In this document: positions 1 to 9,188 of the stretch, one piece after another
Numbering within the stretch: position 1 is the stretch's first letter
Layout: every line of letters begins with the position of its first letter
Translations under genes and position numbers: made by a program
Source: Desulfobulbaceae bacterium
Lineage (GTDB): Bacteria > Desulfobacterota > Desulfobulbia > Desulfobulbales > Desulfocapsaceae
Assembly (NCBI GenBank): GCA_026988015.1
Contig: JALSMA010000086.1
Coordinates: 17,972 to 81,971, forward strand
Reading direction: 5' to 3'
DNA length: 64,000 nucleotides
The notes under the pieces: generated by a model
What the model was told of the DNA's origin: nothing
What the model saw: the letters and a program-made list of their open reading frames with translations, nothing else
Databases searched by the model: none

Positions 1-17
1 GACACTCGCTGCGACGA

Positions 18-959
18 TCATTTCTCCAAAGCAAGCTGCAACAGCCTGTCGATAAGTTCGGTAAAGTTGAGACCGAACTTTTCTGCGGCCTGGGGTAGCA
101 GACTGGTCGGAGTCATTCCTGGAATAGTATTGGTCTCGAGCAGATACAGGGATCCATCGGCAGCAAGCATCATGTCCGTCCTGGAACAACCGCGCAGTTG
201 CAGGATCTGGTGGGCCCGTATTGCATATTTTTGAGCAAGCGCTGTAACATCAGCACTCACCTCTGCCGGACACACCTCCCTTGAAGCACCTTCCTGATAT
301 TTTGCAGTATAATCAAAAAAGCTGAACTCCTCTCCAGGAATTATTTCAACCAGTGGCAGTGGAATTAGTTCCTCATTCCCCAACACCCCGACTGTAATCT
401 CCCTGCCGGATACAAACGCCTCAACCATCACCTGGGAGTCGTGCTTGTACGCAAGCCGTATTCCATCCCGCAGCTCATCACTATTCCGGGCAACACTCAT
501 ACCAAGACTGGACCCCTCACGGGCAGGCTTCACAACCACTGGACACCCGATACTTTGAAGGAGTCGAGCCGGATCATCACCGTCTTCGGGCCTGGCCATG
601 TCCCATCTCGCAACCGGCAATCCATTGAGACGATATAATATTTTGGACATATTTTTATCGATGGCAAGGGCGCTGCCAAGAACGCCAGAGCCCTGATAGG
701 GAATTCCGAGCAGATCAAGAAACCCCTGAACAGTCCCATCTTCACCATGAATACCGTGGAGTAGTATAAAAGCCACATCAATATTCCCAGCCTCACGACT
801 CAGCCTGCCAAGATCCGTTTTGGGGTCATAGCGAAACACTTCATACCTATCACGATTTATGGCCTCTTCAAAACCTGCAGCACCAGCCAGAGAAACCTCG
901 CGCTCACCTGAGGCACCACCGGCCAGCAGAGCGACCCGGATTTTATCTTCAGCACTCAT
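18..959 (-). CDS. ddl: D-alanine--D-alanine ligase
   Basis: Joins two D-alanines with ATP to give the dipeptide used for the peptidoglycan stem; cytoplasmic. The 313-residue product has the ATP-grasp architecture of Ddl: an N-terminal GGASGEREVSL segment, LLHGIHGEDGTVQG, the nucleotide-binding VVKPAREGSSLGMS and the C-terminal metal-binding stretch LLETNTIPGMT. Length is normal (about 300-320). It starts from ATG at 959 and is transcribed away from the divergent FAD oxidase gene; the 221-bp gap holds a dispersed repeat. No other murein genes are adjacent, so the gene is outside any mur cluster in this window. Confidence 0.96.
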   Translation of the reverse strand: MSAEDKIRVALLAGGASGEREVSLAGAAGFEEAINRDRYEVFRYDPKTDLGRLSREAGNIDVAFILLHGIHGEDGTVQGFLDLLGIPYQGSGVLGSALAIDKNMSKILYRLNGLPVARWDMARPEDGDDPARLLQSIGCPVVVKPAREGSSLGMSVARNSDELRDGIRLAYKHDSQVMVEAFVSGREITVGVLGNEELIPLPLVEIIPGEEFSFFDYTAKYQEGASREVCPAEVSADVTALAQKYAIRAHQILQLRGCSRTDMMLAADGSLYLLETNTIPGMTPTSLLPQAAEKFGLNFTELIDRLLQLALEK

Positions 960-977
960 AGCTATCCTTTCTTTTAC

Positions 978-1055
978 ATGAATCTGCGACAGATTCGCGA
1001 TTGTTTTCCTGGTAACATATTAAAATAAAAAATATCGAACACTCATGGATCCAGG
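978..1055 (+). repeat. Dispersed TIR element, copy 1
   Basis: Short copy (about 78 bp) of the element family that recurs through the window. The left half carries GCGACAGATTCGCGATTG and GGTAACATATTAAAAT; the right end is CACTCATGGATCCAGG, a diverged form of the consensus TCACGGATTCAGG. It lies between divergent ddl and the FAD oxidase gene. Confidence 0.7.
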
Positions 1056-1180
1056 ATTTACCCCTGTCACCGTTGATAAATAGACCCTTCCTGTTATTCT
1101 ACCGCATGATAAGAGCAACATCCACAGCGACCTGCAAATCCCTGCTGTTTTTTTTTGAGCTATGGGGGTAATATATATAC

Positions 1181-2587
1181 ATGAACAGAGATATATTTCA
1201 AAAAATTGTGCAAATTGTCGGCAGAAAACACTGCAGCATGGAAATTGAAGAGCGCCACTGCTACTCATACGACAACAGCAAGCAGACATTTCTTCCGGAT
1301 GCTGTCGCCCTACCCGATAGTACCGAGCAGGTCGCAGCCCTTGTAAAACTTGCCAACAACAACAAAATTCCAATTGTTGCCCGTGGAGCAGGAAGCGGTA
1401 CGACAGGTGGCGCCATCCCTACCCACGGTGGAATTGTACTGAGCTGCACCCGACTGAACCGAATCCTTGAAATAGACCGGGAAAATCAGATTGCCATAGT
1501 AGAACCTGGAGTGATCACCGGGGAATTCCAACAGCAATTAAAAAAACATGGTCTCATGTATGCACCCGACCCAGCCAGCCTTAAATTCTGCACCATTGGT
1601 GGAAATGTTGCAGAATGCGCAGGGGGGCCCTCTGCCATTAAATATGGAGTGACTAAAGACTCAATCATCGGCCTTGAAGTGGTCCTTGCAAACGGCGATA
1701 TCCTGTGCACCGGTTGCCGTACCGAAAAAGGGGTGGTTGGCTACGATCTCACCCGACTCTTTATCGGCTCTGAAGGAACCCTCGGGATTATCACCAGAAT
1801 AATCACCAGACTCCTCCCCCTGCCGGAACACAAAGAAACATTCCTCCTCACTTCCAGATCCCTGCCAGAGGCAACTGCGCTTGTGGCCACCATTCTTCAG
1901 AAAAACATCCTGCCCTGTACTCTGGAGTACATGGACAAAACTGCCATAGCAGTTGTCTCTAATCTTCTCCCCGAAGCTCCGGGAAAAGATATTGAGGCCA
2001 TGCTGATAATAGAGATTGACGGCAGCCAAAAACACACTGCTGAGCAGGCAGAACTTTTAAGAAACCTGGCTGCCACCAGAGAGCTGTGCACCCTGAGGCA
2101 GGCAGCAACGGAGGAGGAAGTAACTGAAATCTGGAAGGCGAGGCGCTCCATTTCTCCCGCGGCATTCAAACTCAGCCCGCACAAAACCAGCGAAGACGTT
2201 GTGGTACCAAGAAGCCGCATTCCCGAACTGGTCAGCTTCTGTGAAGCATTGAGCCGGGATCTCGAGCTTACCATCCTCACCTTCGGACATGCCGGCGACG
2301 GAAACATTCACGTCAACATCATGTCCTGCAACACAACAGAATTGGAAAAAGAAAAGGTCGTCGCCGCAAAAAAAGCTCTTTTTGAAAAAGTACTCGGCAT
2401 GAATGGCACCCTTTCCGGAGAACATGGTATCGGGACAAGCAAGTCAGCCTTTATATCCATGGAACTCAATGATACCAGCATAATGATTATGCAACAGATC
2501 AAACAGCTTTTTGATAAAAACAATATCCTGAACCCTGGGAAAATTTTTCCGGCAAACAAGTTCAGTGACCCTTCTGCCTCTTGCTGA
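1181..2587 (+). CDS. glcD: FAD-binding oxidase, GlcD/D-lactate dehydrogenase family
   Basis: 468-residue flavoprotein of the vanillyl-alcohol oxidase superfamily, as in glycolate oxidase subunit GlcD and bacterial D-lactate dehydrogenases. The N-terminal FAD domain has ARGAGSGTTGGAIPTHGG and FIGSEGTLGII; the C-terminal cap has FGHAGDGNIHVN and LSGEHGIGTSK, both typical of the family. It oxidises a 2-hydroxy acid and passes electrons to a partner, but the substrate cannot be told from sequence and no iron-sulfur partner (GlcF-like) follows. Start ATG at 1181 has a GGGGG tract 10-15 bases upstream. The gene appears monocistronic. Confidence 0.92.
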   Translation: MNRDIFQKIVQIVGRKHCSMEIEERHCYSYDNSKQTFLPDAVALPDSTEQVAALVKLANNNKIPIVARGAGSGTTGGAIPTHGGIVLSCTRLNRILEIDRENQIAIVEPGVITGEFQQQLKKHGLMYAPDPASLKFCTIGGNVAECAGGPSAIKYGVTKDSIIGLEVVLANGDILCTGCRTEKGVVGYDLTRLFIGSEGTLGIITRIITRLLPLPEHKETFLLTSRSLPEATALVATILQKNILPCTLEYMDKTAIAVVSNLLPEAPGKDIEAMLIIEIDGSQKHTAEQAELLRNLAATRELCTLRQAATEEEVTEIWKARRSISPAAFKLSPHKTSEDVVVPRSRIPELVSFCEALSRDLELTILTFGHAGDGNIHVNIMSCNTTELEKEKVVAAKKALFEKVLGMNGTLSGEHGIGTSKSAFISMELNDTSIMIMQQIKQLFDKNNILNPGKIFPANKFSDPSASC

Positions 2588-2595
2588 AAAATCCA

Positions 2596-2624
2596 TTGAC
2601 AGACACAGAAGTTTTTTTTATATA
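2596..2624 (+). promoter_or_regulatory. Sigma-70 type promoter for rpsU
   Basis: TTGACA at 2596-2601 and TATATA at 2619-2624 are separated by exactly 17 bases, about 100 bases ahead of the rpsU start. This is a near-consensus housekeeping promoter, as expected for a ribosomal protein gene. Confidence 0.7.
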
Positions 2625-2721
2625 AAGAAGATTATTGTCATGACTTTTTATAATTGTAATGAAAGTCTGAAAATTCTTGTTTTCGGATTTTTCGTAAATA
2701 TTGTTGATAACGGAGCCCCAA

Positions 2722-2913
2722 ATGATAGAAGTTGAAGTTCGTGGAGATCTTGAGTATGCCATCAGGCAGCTGAAAAAGAAACTGCAGATTGACGGCATCA
2801 AACGTGAACTGAAACGCCGGGAGCATTATGAAAAACCCAGCGTCAAGAAACGTCGCAAACAAGCTGAAGCTCGTCGTAAACTCCGCAAGTTTAACCGTGT
2901 CAGACGCGGCTGA
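2722..2913 (+). CDS. rpsU: 30S ribosomal protein S21
   Basis: Small basic protein of the 30S platform, near the 3' end of 16S rRNA and involved in initiation. The 63-residue product starts MIEVEVRGDLEYAIRQLKKK and ends in a lysine/arginine-rich tail (RRKLRKFNRVRRG), as in S21 proteins. An upstream in-frame TTG at 2701 would add seven residues, but ATG at 2722 matches family N-termini and follows a CGGAG ribosome binding site. It has its own promoter and a strong terminator, so it forms a single-gene unit; it is not next to dnaG or rpoD. Confidence 0.97.
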   Translation: MIEVEVRGDLEYAIRQLKKKLQIDGIKRELKRREHYEKPSVKKRRKQAEARRKLRKFNRVRRG

Positions 2914-2938
2914 GAGTAAGAAAGCTTTATTTTACCTG

Positions 2939-2975
2939 CGCCCGCTGTAATGAGTACAACGGGCGTTTTCTCTTT
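2939..2975 (+). terminator. Rho-independent terminator of rpsU (overlaps the xer start)
   Basis: Stem CGCCCGCTGTA (2939-2949) pairs with TACAACGGGCG (2955-2965) with one C-A mismatch; loop ATGAG (2950-2954); then TTTTCTCTTTT. The loop ATG is the only available ATG of the next gene. Confidence 0.85.
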
Positions 2976-3903
2976 TGCACCACAGTCTGCCATCGCCAGA
3001 AAGCCCCTCCCACAAGAGTTTACCTCTGCCAAAGAGCTCTTTCTCCACTATCTGATCACCGAGAAACGCTTTGCAGAAAACACTGTCGCAGCCTACAACG
3101 CAGACATTCACTTTTTTCTCAATTTTCTCATTACCAAAAAGAAGAAGCTGAATCAGGTGAACAGCAAGGTCGTCCGCAGCTTCCTTGAGCTATGCCGCAG
3201 TAGAAATATTTCAAATCGCAGCAATGCCAGGAGGATCTCAGCGCTACGAAGCTTTTTTCATTTCCTCACTGCAGCCCATATTATTCAAGACCACCCTTTT
3301 TCAAATATCACCGCCCCGAAAAGCGGAACAAGCCTCCCAAAAGGACTGTCAGTGGCTCAAGTGAACCGCCTGTTACAGCCTCCAACAATTCCCACTCCGC
3401 TCTCACAACGCAACCATGCCATGCTGCAACTCCTCTATTCCACAGGATTGAGGGTCTCAGAGCTGACCAGTCTCCCTGTCACCAGTTGCAACCTCTCTTC
3501 CTGTTTTATTCGAGTTCTTGGCAAGGGAGAAAAAGAGCGCCTGATACCCTTTGGAACTCCTGCAAAAGATGCCATTGAATCCTACCTGGATACAGCCCGT
3601 CCCATGATCCTTAAAGGCAGACGCAGCAACACCCTTTTTATCACCAATCGCGGCCAAGGAATGACACGACTCAGATTCTGGCAGATAATTAAAGAGGCTG
3701 CACGTGCTGCCGGAATACGTGAGCAGTTATCCCCCCATAGCCTACGCCACTCGTTTGCCACTCACCTTCTCTCCCATGGCGCCGATCTTCGCTCAGTTCA
3801 ACTCATGCTTGGCCACTCAGACATCACCACAACCCAGATTTACACCCAGGTGGACCGGGATCGCCTGAAATCACTCCATAAAAAATTTCACCCTCGCGGC
3901 TGA
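2950..3903 (+). CDS. Site-specific tyrosine recombinase, XerC/XerD type
   Basis: 317-residue tyrosine recombinase that would resolve chromosome dimers at dif. The N-terminal SAM-like core-binding domain (about residues 22-110) precedes a catalytic domain with the complete set: Arg in STGLRVSELT, Lys in GKGEKERLIPF, HSLRHSF (H-x-x-R), LGHSDI and the nucleophile Tyr in TTQIYTQVD. Sequence alone does not settle XerC versus XerD. ATG at 2950 is the first usable start: no ATG, GTG or TTG follows in frame before the conserved core-binding domain. That ATG sits in the loop of the rpsU terminator hairpin and lacks a clear ribosome binding site, which is odd. Confidence 0.92.
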   Translation: MSTTGVFSFAPQSAIARKPLPQEFTSAKELFLHYLITEKRFAENTVAAYNADIHFFLNFLITKKKKLNQVNSKVVRSFLELCRSRNISNRSNARRISALRSFFHFLTAAHIIQDHPFSNITAPKSGTSLPKGLSVAQVNRLLQPPTIPTPLSQRNHAMLQLLYSTGLRVSELTSLPVTSCNLSSCFIRVLGKGEKERLIPFGTPAKDAIESYLDTARPMILKGRRSNTLFITNRGQGMTRLRFWQIIKEAARAAGIREQLSPHSLRHSFATHLLSHGADLRSVQLMLGHSDITTTQIYTQVDRDRLKSLHKKFHPRG

Positions 3904-4064
3904 TCCCGGGTATTAATCCGGTTCATCAGCAGAGAAATACCTTATATTTTTTTTTTCATATGGGCAGTTAAAACAACTGGTAAAAAGAGAGAAGAATAGA
4001 GTACCATTCACCACTGTCTCCAATAATTTCGTTCAATGATGAACATTCCACCTGCCCTCTTTCT

Positions 4065-6734
4065 ATGAAAGTCATTACCTCCCACCTCAATGCAGACTTC
4101 GACAGTCTCGCCGCCATGATAGCAGCCCAGAAGCTTCACCCCGATGCGGTAATGGCATTTCCTGGATCCCAGGAAAAAAATGTTAGGCGGTTTATCGGCG
4201 AAACACTCAAATACAAATACGAATTTGTAAAACCCAAGCACCTCGACCTCAACCAGATTACAACGCTCATTGTGGTGGACACCCGACAAAAATCCCGTAT
4301 TGGAGAATTTGGAAAGTGCAGTGACTCCCCAAAGACTAAAATCTACATCTACGACCACCACCCTGACAACAAAGACTCCATAAAAGGAGACATTGAGTCA
4401 ATTGCTCTAGTTGGATCAACCACCACTATAATATGTCAGGAACTGAAAGCAAAAGAAATTCCAATCTCCCCGGATGAAGCTACAATTTTTGGCCTTGGTA
4501 TATATGAGGACACTGGATCCCTCACCCACCTGACCACAACACCAGAGGACCTCTTTATTGTTGCCTGGCTTCTTGAAAAAGGTGCTCAGCTCGACATCAT
4601 TTCCCAGTTTCTTTCCTACGATCTTTCCTCCCGCCAGGTAAGTCTGATTCACGAACTTGGTAAGACTGCCCAATCCTATATAATATCCGGGATTAAAACT
4701 GTCCTTGTGAATCTCACTTTACAAGAATATGAAGACGATTTTTCCCTTATTGTACGCAGGTTCATGGTGATGGAAAACCTCAACTGTCTTTTTGCCCTGG
4801 TGTGTATGGAGGGACGTATCTACCTTATTGCCAGATCACGAATCCCCGAAATCAATGCCGGAGCCATTGCCCGTGACTTCAATGGTGGCGGCCATGCTTC
4901 TGCTGCTTCAGCTACCATTCGTGATATGACCATGATTGAGGCCCAGGAACTGCTTATTCGCAGCCTTCACCGTCACATCAAGCCACAGGCCATTGCCGGA
5001 GAAATGCTTTCCAGCCCGGTTATCAGCATCCCACCCGAAACATCCATCCTTGAGGCCAACAAACTGCTTACCCGATACAACATTACCGTTCTCCCCATTA
5101 TCACCAGCAGTGCAACTGACAACCGTCCCATCCTCCACAAGGAGATTATTGGAACCATCTCAAGAAGGATCATAGAAAAAGCAATTCATCACAACCTGGG
5201 TTCTTTCCCGGTGAGTGATTACATGACAACAGACGTTGAGGTACTTCCTTTAAGTGCTACTCTCGCCGAAATTGAAGAGCTGATCATAGAAAAAAGACAA
5301 CGACTGATCCCCATTATCCATGAACAAAAGCTTGAAGGTGTTATCACCCGGACCGATCTCCTCAATATGCTCATAAATGACCCGGGGCACCTTCCCCAGG
5401 ATTTTGGTCGCGAAGATGGACACCCAGCAAGGGAAAAAAACAAAAATGTCCTCCAGCTGATGAGTGAAACTCTGCACCGTGACCTTATCATTCTCCTCAG
5501 AACCATTGGAGAAGTTGCTGAAAGTTCCGGTTTCAAAGCTTACGCAGTTGGTGGATTCGTTCGCGACCTGCTCATGAAACAGAAAAATCTTGATCTTGAC
5601 ATTGTTGTTGAAGGTAATGGAATTGTCTTTGCAAAGCACCTGGTGGCCCGACTTGGCGGCAGACTCAGAAGTCACGAGCGTTTTGTCACAGCCAATGTAA
5701 CTCTGGCTGATGGATTTAAGATCGATGTTGCCACAGCGAGACTGGAATACTATGAATATCCGGCAGCGCTGCCAACCGTTGAGCTTTCATCAATTAAACT
5801 TGATCTCTTTCGGCGAGACTTCACTATTAATGCCATGGCCCTGCAGCTCAATCCTGAGAAATTCGGGATTCTAATTGACTTTTTCAGCTGTCAGAACGAT
5901 CTGAAGGACAAACTTATAAAAGTGCTCCATAACCTGAGTTTTGTTGAAGATCCCAGCCGTATTCTGCGAGCCATTCGCTTTGAAAGACGGATGGATTTCA
6001 AGATAGCCAGACACACTGAAAAACTGATCCAGGGAGCCGTGAAAATGGACCTCTTTGGCCAGGCAACCAACCCAAGGCTCTTCTCAGAACTTAAACAGAT
6101 ATTTTCGGAAGAAAACCCGATACTTGCCATAAGAAGACTTGCGGATTACAACCTGTTCCAATTTCTTTGGCCAGATCTGTTACCCAATCTGAAAACCGAT
6201 CGACGGTTTCTACATATATTGAGACAGACTCAGCAGGCCCTGTCCTGGTTCTCTCTGCTCTACCTTGAGGAAGAGATTGAATCGTGGAGAATTTATCTGC
6301 TTGCCATCATGGCAAGATCCCGCCCGACACAGATAGAGTCTTTCTGCAAACGTTTCCAGATCCACGATCAGGTATGCCGCGAGCTAATCATCCAGAAGCT
6401 CAAGGCCGAGGAGCTTGCCAATAAGCTCTATATCAAAATCCCGGCAAAAAACAGCCTCATCCGAAAAATGCTGTCTTCACTCTCCAACGAAGGTTTACTC
6501 TACCTTATGGGCATAGCCAGAAAAAAGGAAATAAAAAAGACGGTGTCACTCTATGTCACCACTCTGCGCACCATTCAGCCACTGCTCAATGGTGATGACT
6601 TAAAGGAATGCGGGTATACCCCCGGCAAACTATTCAAGAAGATCCTCACCGCTCTTCGGGATGCACGTCTTGATGGCATAGTTGAAAGTCGTGAGGACGA
6701 ACTGGATTATCTGCACAGGAATTTTCCACGATAA
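4065..6734 (+). CDS. DHH phosphoesterase - CBS pair - tRNA nucleotidyltransferase/poly(A) polymerase fusion
   Basis: 889 residues with three modules. Residues 1-300 are a DHH/DHHA1 phosphoesterase (HLNADFDS at 7-14, DHH at 97-99, FNGGGHASAAS near 275). About 310-440 hold two CBS repeats, which usually bind adenine nucleotides. From about 490 on is a class II nucleotidyltransferase head (VGGFVRDLL, then LDLDIVVEG with the catalytic aspartates, then RRDFTINAMAL and ILRAIRFERRM). This architecture is known in delta-proteobacteria, Aquifex and Deinococcus relatives, where such enzymes add A (or CCA) to tRNA 3' ends. Which nucleotides it adds is not visible here. The order of modules suggests nucleotide-controlled RNA tailing coupled to a nuclease-like domain; that coupling is inference. 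Confidence 0.93.
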   Translation: MKVITSHLNADFDSLAAMIAAQKLHPDAVMAFPGSQEKNVRRFIGETLKYKYEFVKPKHLDLNQITTLIVVDTRQKSRIGEFGKCSDSPKTKIYIYDHHPDNKDSIKGDIESIALVGSTTTIICQELKAKEIPISPDEATIFGLGIYEDTGSLTHLTTTPEDLFIVAWLLEKGAQLDIISQFLSYDLSSRQVSLIHELGKTAQSYIISGIKTVLVNLTLQEYEDDFSLIVRRFMVMENLNCLFALVCMEGRIYLIARSRIPEINAGAIARDFNGGGHASAASATIRDMTMIEAQELLIRSLHRHIKPQAIAGEMLSSPVISIPPETSILEANKLLTRYNITVLPIITSSATDNRPILHKEIIGTISRRIIEKAIHHNLGSFPVSDYMTTDVEVLPLSATLAEIEELIIEKRQRLIPIIHEQKLEGVITRTDLLNMLINDPGHLPQDFGREDGHPAREKNKNVLQLMSETLHRDLIILLRTIGEVAESSGFKAYAVGGFVRDLLMKQKNLDLDIVVEGNGIVFAKHLVARLGGRLRSHERFVTANVTLADGFKIDVATARLEYYEYPAALPTVELSSIKLDLFRRDFTINAMALQLNPEKFGILIDFFSCQNDLKDKLIKVLHNLSFVEDPSRILRAIRFERRMDFKIARHTEKLIQGAVKMDLFGQATNPRLFSELKQIFSEENPILAIRRLADYNLFQFLWPDLLPNLKTDRRFLHILRQTQQALSWFSLLYLEEEIESWRIYLLAIMARSRPTQIESFCKRFQIHDQVCRELIIQKLKAEELANKLYIKIPAKNSLIRKMLSSLSNEGLLYLMGIARKKEIKKTVSLYVTTLRTIQPLLNGDDLKECGYTPGKLFKKILTALRDARLDGIVESREDELDYLHRNFPR

Positions 6735-6772
6735 GAATCGCCACTTCCTGCCCTGACCTGAGCACCTGAATC

Positions 6773-8221
6773 TCAGAAAGCAACCACCTGATTACGACCA
6801 TTGGATTTAGCAGTGTACAGTGCCCTGTCGGCCCTGCGAATAATCTCATCCCTGTTATCTTTCTGCTGAAAAACTGTGACCCCGACACTGACAGTGACAG
6901 CCAGGTTTTTCCCATCAAGCAGCAAAGGGTGATTCAAAATACCCAGCCGCAGCTCCTCGGCCATATTCATTGCCGTTTTCAAATCACAGCCTTTTAGTAG
7001 AACCATAAATTCCTCCCCACCCCAGCGGCATTTAATATCTGTCTCACGTAAACGGGATTTTATCAGCCCGGCAATATGCACAAGCACTGCATCCCCAGCA
7101 AGATGCCCATGTGAATCGTTGATTTTCTTAAAATGATCAATATCAAGCAGCAGCAGGGACAACTCGTCGGGAACACGCTTCAGATCAAGTACCAGTGAGT
7201 CAAACAGCATATCAAATGCTTGTCGATTATAGAGACCTGTCAACTTATCAGTGGTGGCCATCTCTTCAATATCCAGCTGATACAGAGAGAGCGTTCGATT
7301 GGTGATCAGCAGCACGACAGCGACCACCACTGCACAAAACAGTAAATTCAGAACCAACGCACGGGTGAGCTTATCCTGACCTTCAAGCTCACTCTGAATA
7401 ACAACCAGGTACCAGTCAAACTCTTCAATGTAACGGACATTAAAAAAAACAGGATAATTATCCAGCTCATACTCCAGTGATATAGAATCAACCGCATTGA
7501 TTTTATTCAGAAACGACTCACTTTTAATCAATTCAAACAGGGTCGAACTCCGGTCTTTAGCTTCAGCCTGCAGATCAGAATTCAGCATCACCTCACCCTT
7601 ACTGTCCATAAAAATAATGCTTCGCCCGAATTGCTTCTGGTAGGCAAGAATACGTTCTTTCACCTTTTCAACAGCAAGGCCAATCCCTACAACACCTATG
7701 AATATTCCATCATAATCAAGGACCCGGTAGTTGATAAAAACAGTGAGATTATCCTGATTATTCTCATCGATATCGACGTTAATCTCATAATCCTGTTTCA
7801 GTTCTCGTACCCGAAAATACCAGTCGTCCCTTTCGTCCTGCGGCCGAACCTGCTTCGCGACCCCACTTGGATGATAGTATTTCCGGGTGTTCTCTGATAC
7901 AAAAAATGCGGTAACAGCTCCATATTTCAACTTAATCTCAGTTAAATACCGAACAATAGCCCTCTGGTCCTTCTCTCCACCCTTGGCCCAGTCATACAAA
8001 AAGGTGTCAGATGCCATAAGAGAAGAGATAAGTATTGGCGGCAGGAGATCACGCTGAATTTCAGAATAAATATTATCTCCGGTAAGGGGTAGTTCACCTG
8101 CGGTCAACTGATACCGCAAAGAAGCAATAGAGACAAAATAGCTGAACAGACTGGTGAGTAAAAAACCGACAGTGAGCAGCATACTGACAAAAAGAATCAG
8201 ACGTTTTTTCTGTTTCAACAT
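6773..8221 (-). CDS. Membrane-anchored diguanylate cyclase (GGDEF)
   Basis: Makes cyclic di-GMP from two GTP. A first membrane helix (LILFVSMLLTVGFLLTSLF) leads into a roughly 260-residue extracytoplasmic sensor region of Cache type, then a second helix (ALVLNLLFCAVVVAVVLL) and a C-terminal GGDEF domain with DKLTGLYNRQAFD, LDIDHFKKIND and the active-site motif RWGGEEFMVLL. No clear RxxD inhibitory site precedes GGEEF. ATG at 8221 gives MLKQKKRL right before the first helix; ATG at 8245 would add eight residues and has no better ribosome binding site. It is monocistronic and convergent with the DHH-CBS gene. Confidence 0.9.
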   Translation of the reverse strand: MLKQKKRLILFVSMLLTVGFLLTSLFSYFVSIASLRYQLTAGELPLTGDNIYSEIQRDLLPPILISSLMASDTFLYDWAKGGEKDQRAIVRYLTEIKLKYGAVTAFFVSENTRKYYHPSGVAKQVRPQDERDDWYFRVRELKQDYEINVDIDENNQDNLTVFINYRVLDYDGIFIGVVGIGLAVEKVKERILAYQKQFGRSIIFMDSKGEVMLNSDLQAEAKDRSSTLFELIKSESFLNKINAVDSISLEYELDNYPVFFNVRYIEEFDWYLVVIQSELEGQDKLTRALVLNLLFCAVVVAVVLLITNRTLSLYQLDIEEMATTDKLTGLYNRQAFDMLFDSLVLDLKRVPDELSLLLLDIDHFKKINDSHGHLAGDAVLVHIAGLIKSRLRETDIKCRWGGEEFMVLLKGCDLKTAMNMAEELRLGILNHPLLLDGKNLAVTVSVGVTVFQQKDNRDEIIRRADRALYTAKSNGRNQVVAF

Positions 8222-8245
8222 ACAGGTGTCTTTTCTGTTAAACAT

Positions 8246-8583
8246 TCACAGCAATCTGGGCCCTATGCCTAAGACAGGAATATCCCTTCAACAAAGCAAT
8301 AAATTACCTCGCTGTTAGACAAGGATATCCTATTTGCCAGGAAAAAAAATGAATATTATTTGCGCCGCTCCGACAAACCCGAGACTTCCTGAGCCAGCAA
8401 ACCGTATGTTATTTTTAACCGCATCATGCCCATTAAACAGAATTTAATTCATTATTATTGCCAGGTAGCTGAATTTTTACCTTGCACATCCCCATTTTAT
8501 GAAATATATAAACAAGACAAGACAGACAGAACCATTCCAGAAGCTGCAGGATACTGAAGGGAGGTGAGTGTTTTTTTAACATA
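8246..8583. other. Intergenic leader without a recognised gene
   Basis: About 340 bases between divergent genes. I see no gene and no riboswitch I can name. A purine-rich GAAGGGAGGTGAGTG followed by a T-run (about 8556-8578) is the only conspicuous motif. The next 74 bases are a dispersed repeat copy. Confidence 0.4.
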
Positions 8584-8657
8584 CCTGATTGTGAATCTTA
8601 TATCTGTATTTCAGCAGGTTACCACAGACAACAACTACGAAGCCGTCACGGATTCAG
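8584..8657 (-). repeat. Dispersed TIR element, copy 2
   Basis: Reverse-orientation copy: CCTGATTGTGAATC at the left, TTTCAGCAGGTTACCA in the middle and GAAGCCGTCACGGATTCAG at the right. It ends 15 bases before the lrp start codon and so forms the untranslated leader of the homocysteine operon. Confidence 0.75.
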
Positions 8658-8672
8658 AAGGGTAGTATAACG

Positions 8673-9188
8673 ATGCATCACGAAAACTCAAATAGCGCCT
8701 TTGATGAAAAAGATAGGTCAATTCTCAACAGCCTGCAGAAAGACTCAACCATCACCAATGCAGAACTGGCAAAACAGGTAGGCCTTTCACCGTCAGCATG
8801 TCTCGGCAGAACCAAACGACTCAAAGAGAGCGGACTGATAAAACAATTTGTTGCTGTACTCGATGAACAAAAGGCAGGCCTGGAAGTAGTCACCTTTGTT
8901 TTTATAACCCTCACACCTCACGACAGAGAGACCACAGAGTCATTTTTGGCCACCATCCGTGATATCCCCAACATTATGGAGTGTTACAATATCTCAGGAA
9001 ACTATGATTATCTGCTGAAGATCCTCTCCCCTTCAATCAGTGCATATAGAAATTTTGTAATCGATACCCTCATTGAAGTTCCGGGAGTTGGAAAGGTCGA
9101 GACCACCGTGGTCTTAAGCAGTGAAAAACAGTCACATCAGCTGCCACTTATCGATTCACGACTATGGAACAAAGGAGAACGCATATGA
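8673..9188 (+). CDS. Lrp/AsnC family transcriptional regulator
   Basis: 171-residue feast/famine regulator. The N-terminal winged helix-turn-helix spans about residues 10-65 (ILNSLQKDSTITNAELAKQV, LSPSACLGRTKRLKESGLI), followed by an alpha-beta RAM effector domain (VTFVFITLTPHDRET ... VPGVGKVETTVVL). It begins the operon for protein-thiocarboxylate homocysteine synthesis and overlaps hcyS by four bases. It is therefore a plausible regulator responding to an amino acid such as methionine; effector and operator are not visible. ATG at 8673 has GAAGGG about 11 bases upstream. Confidence 0.93.
   Translation: MHHENSNSAFDEKDRSILNSLQKDSTITNAELAKQVGLSPSACLGRTKRLKESGLIKQFVAVLDEQKAGLEVVTFVFITLTPHDRETTESFLATIRDIPNIMECYNISGNYDYLLKILSPSISAYRNFVIDTLIEVPGVGKVETTVVLSSEKQSHQLPLIDSRLWNKGERI

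Noticed and set aside
8246-8672. Methionine or SAM riboswitch before the homocysteine operon
   Set aside because: No recognisable SAM-box core; the leader is mostly a dispersed repeat.
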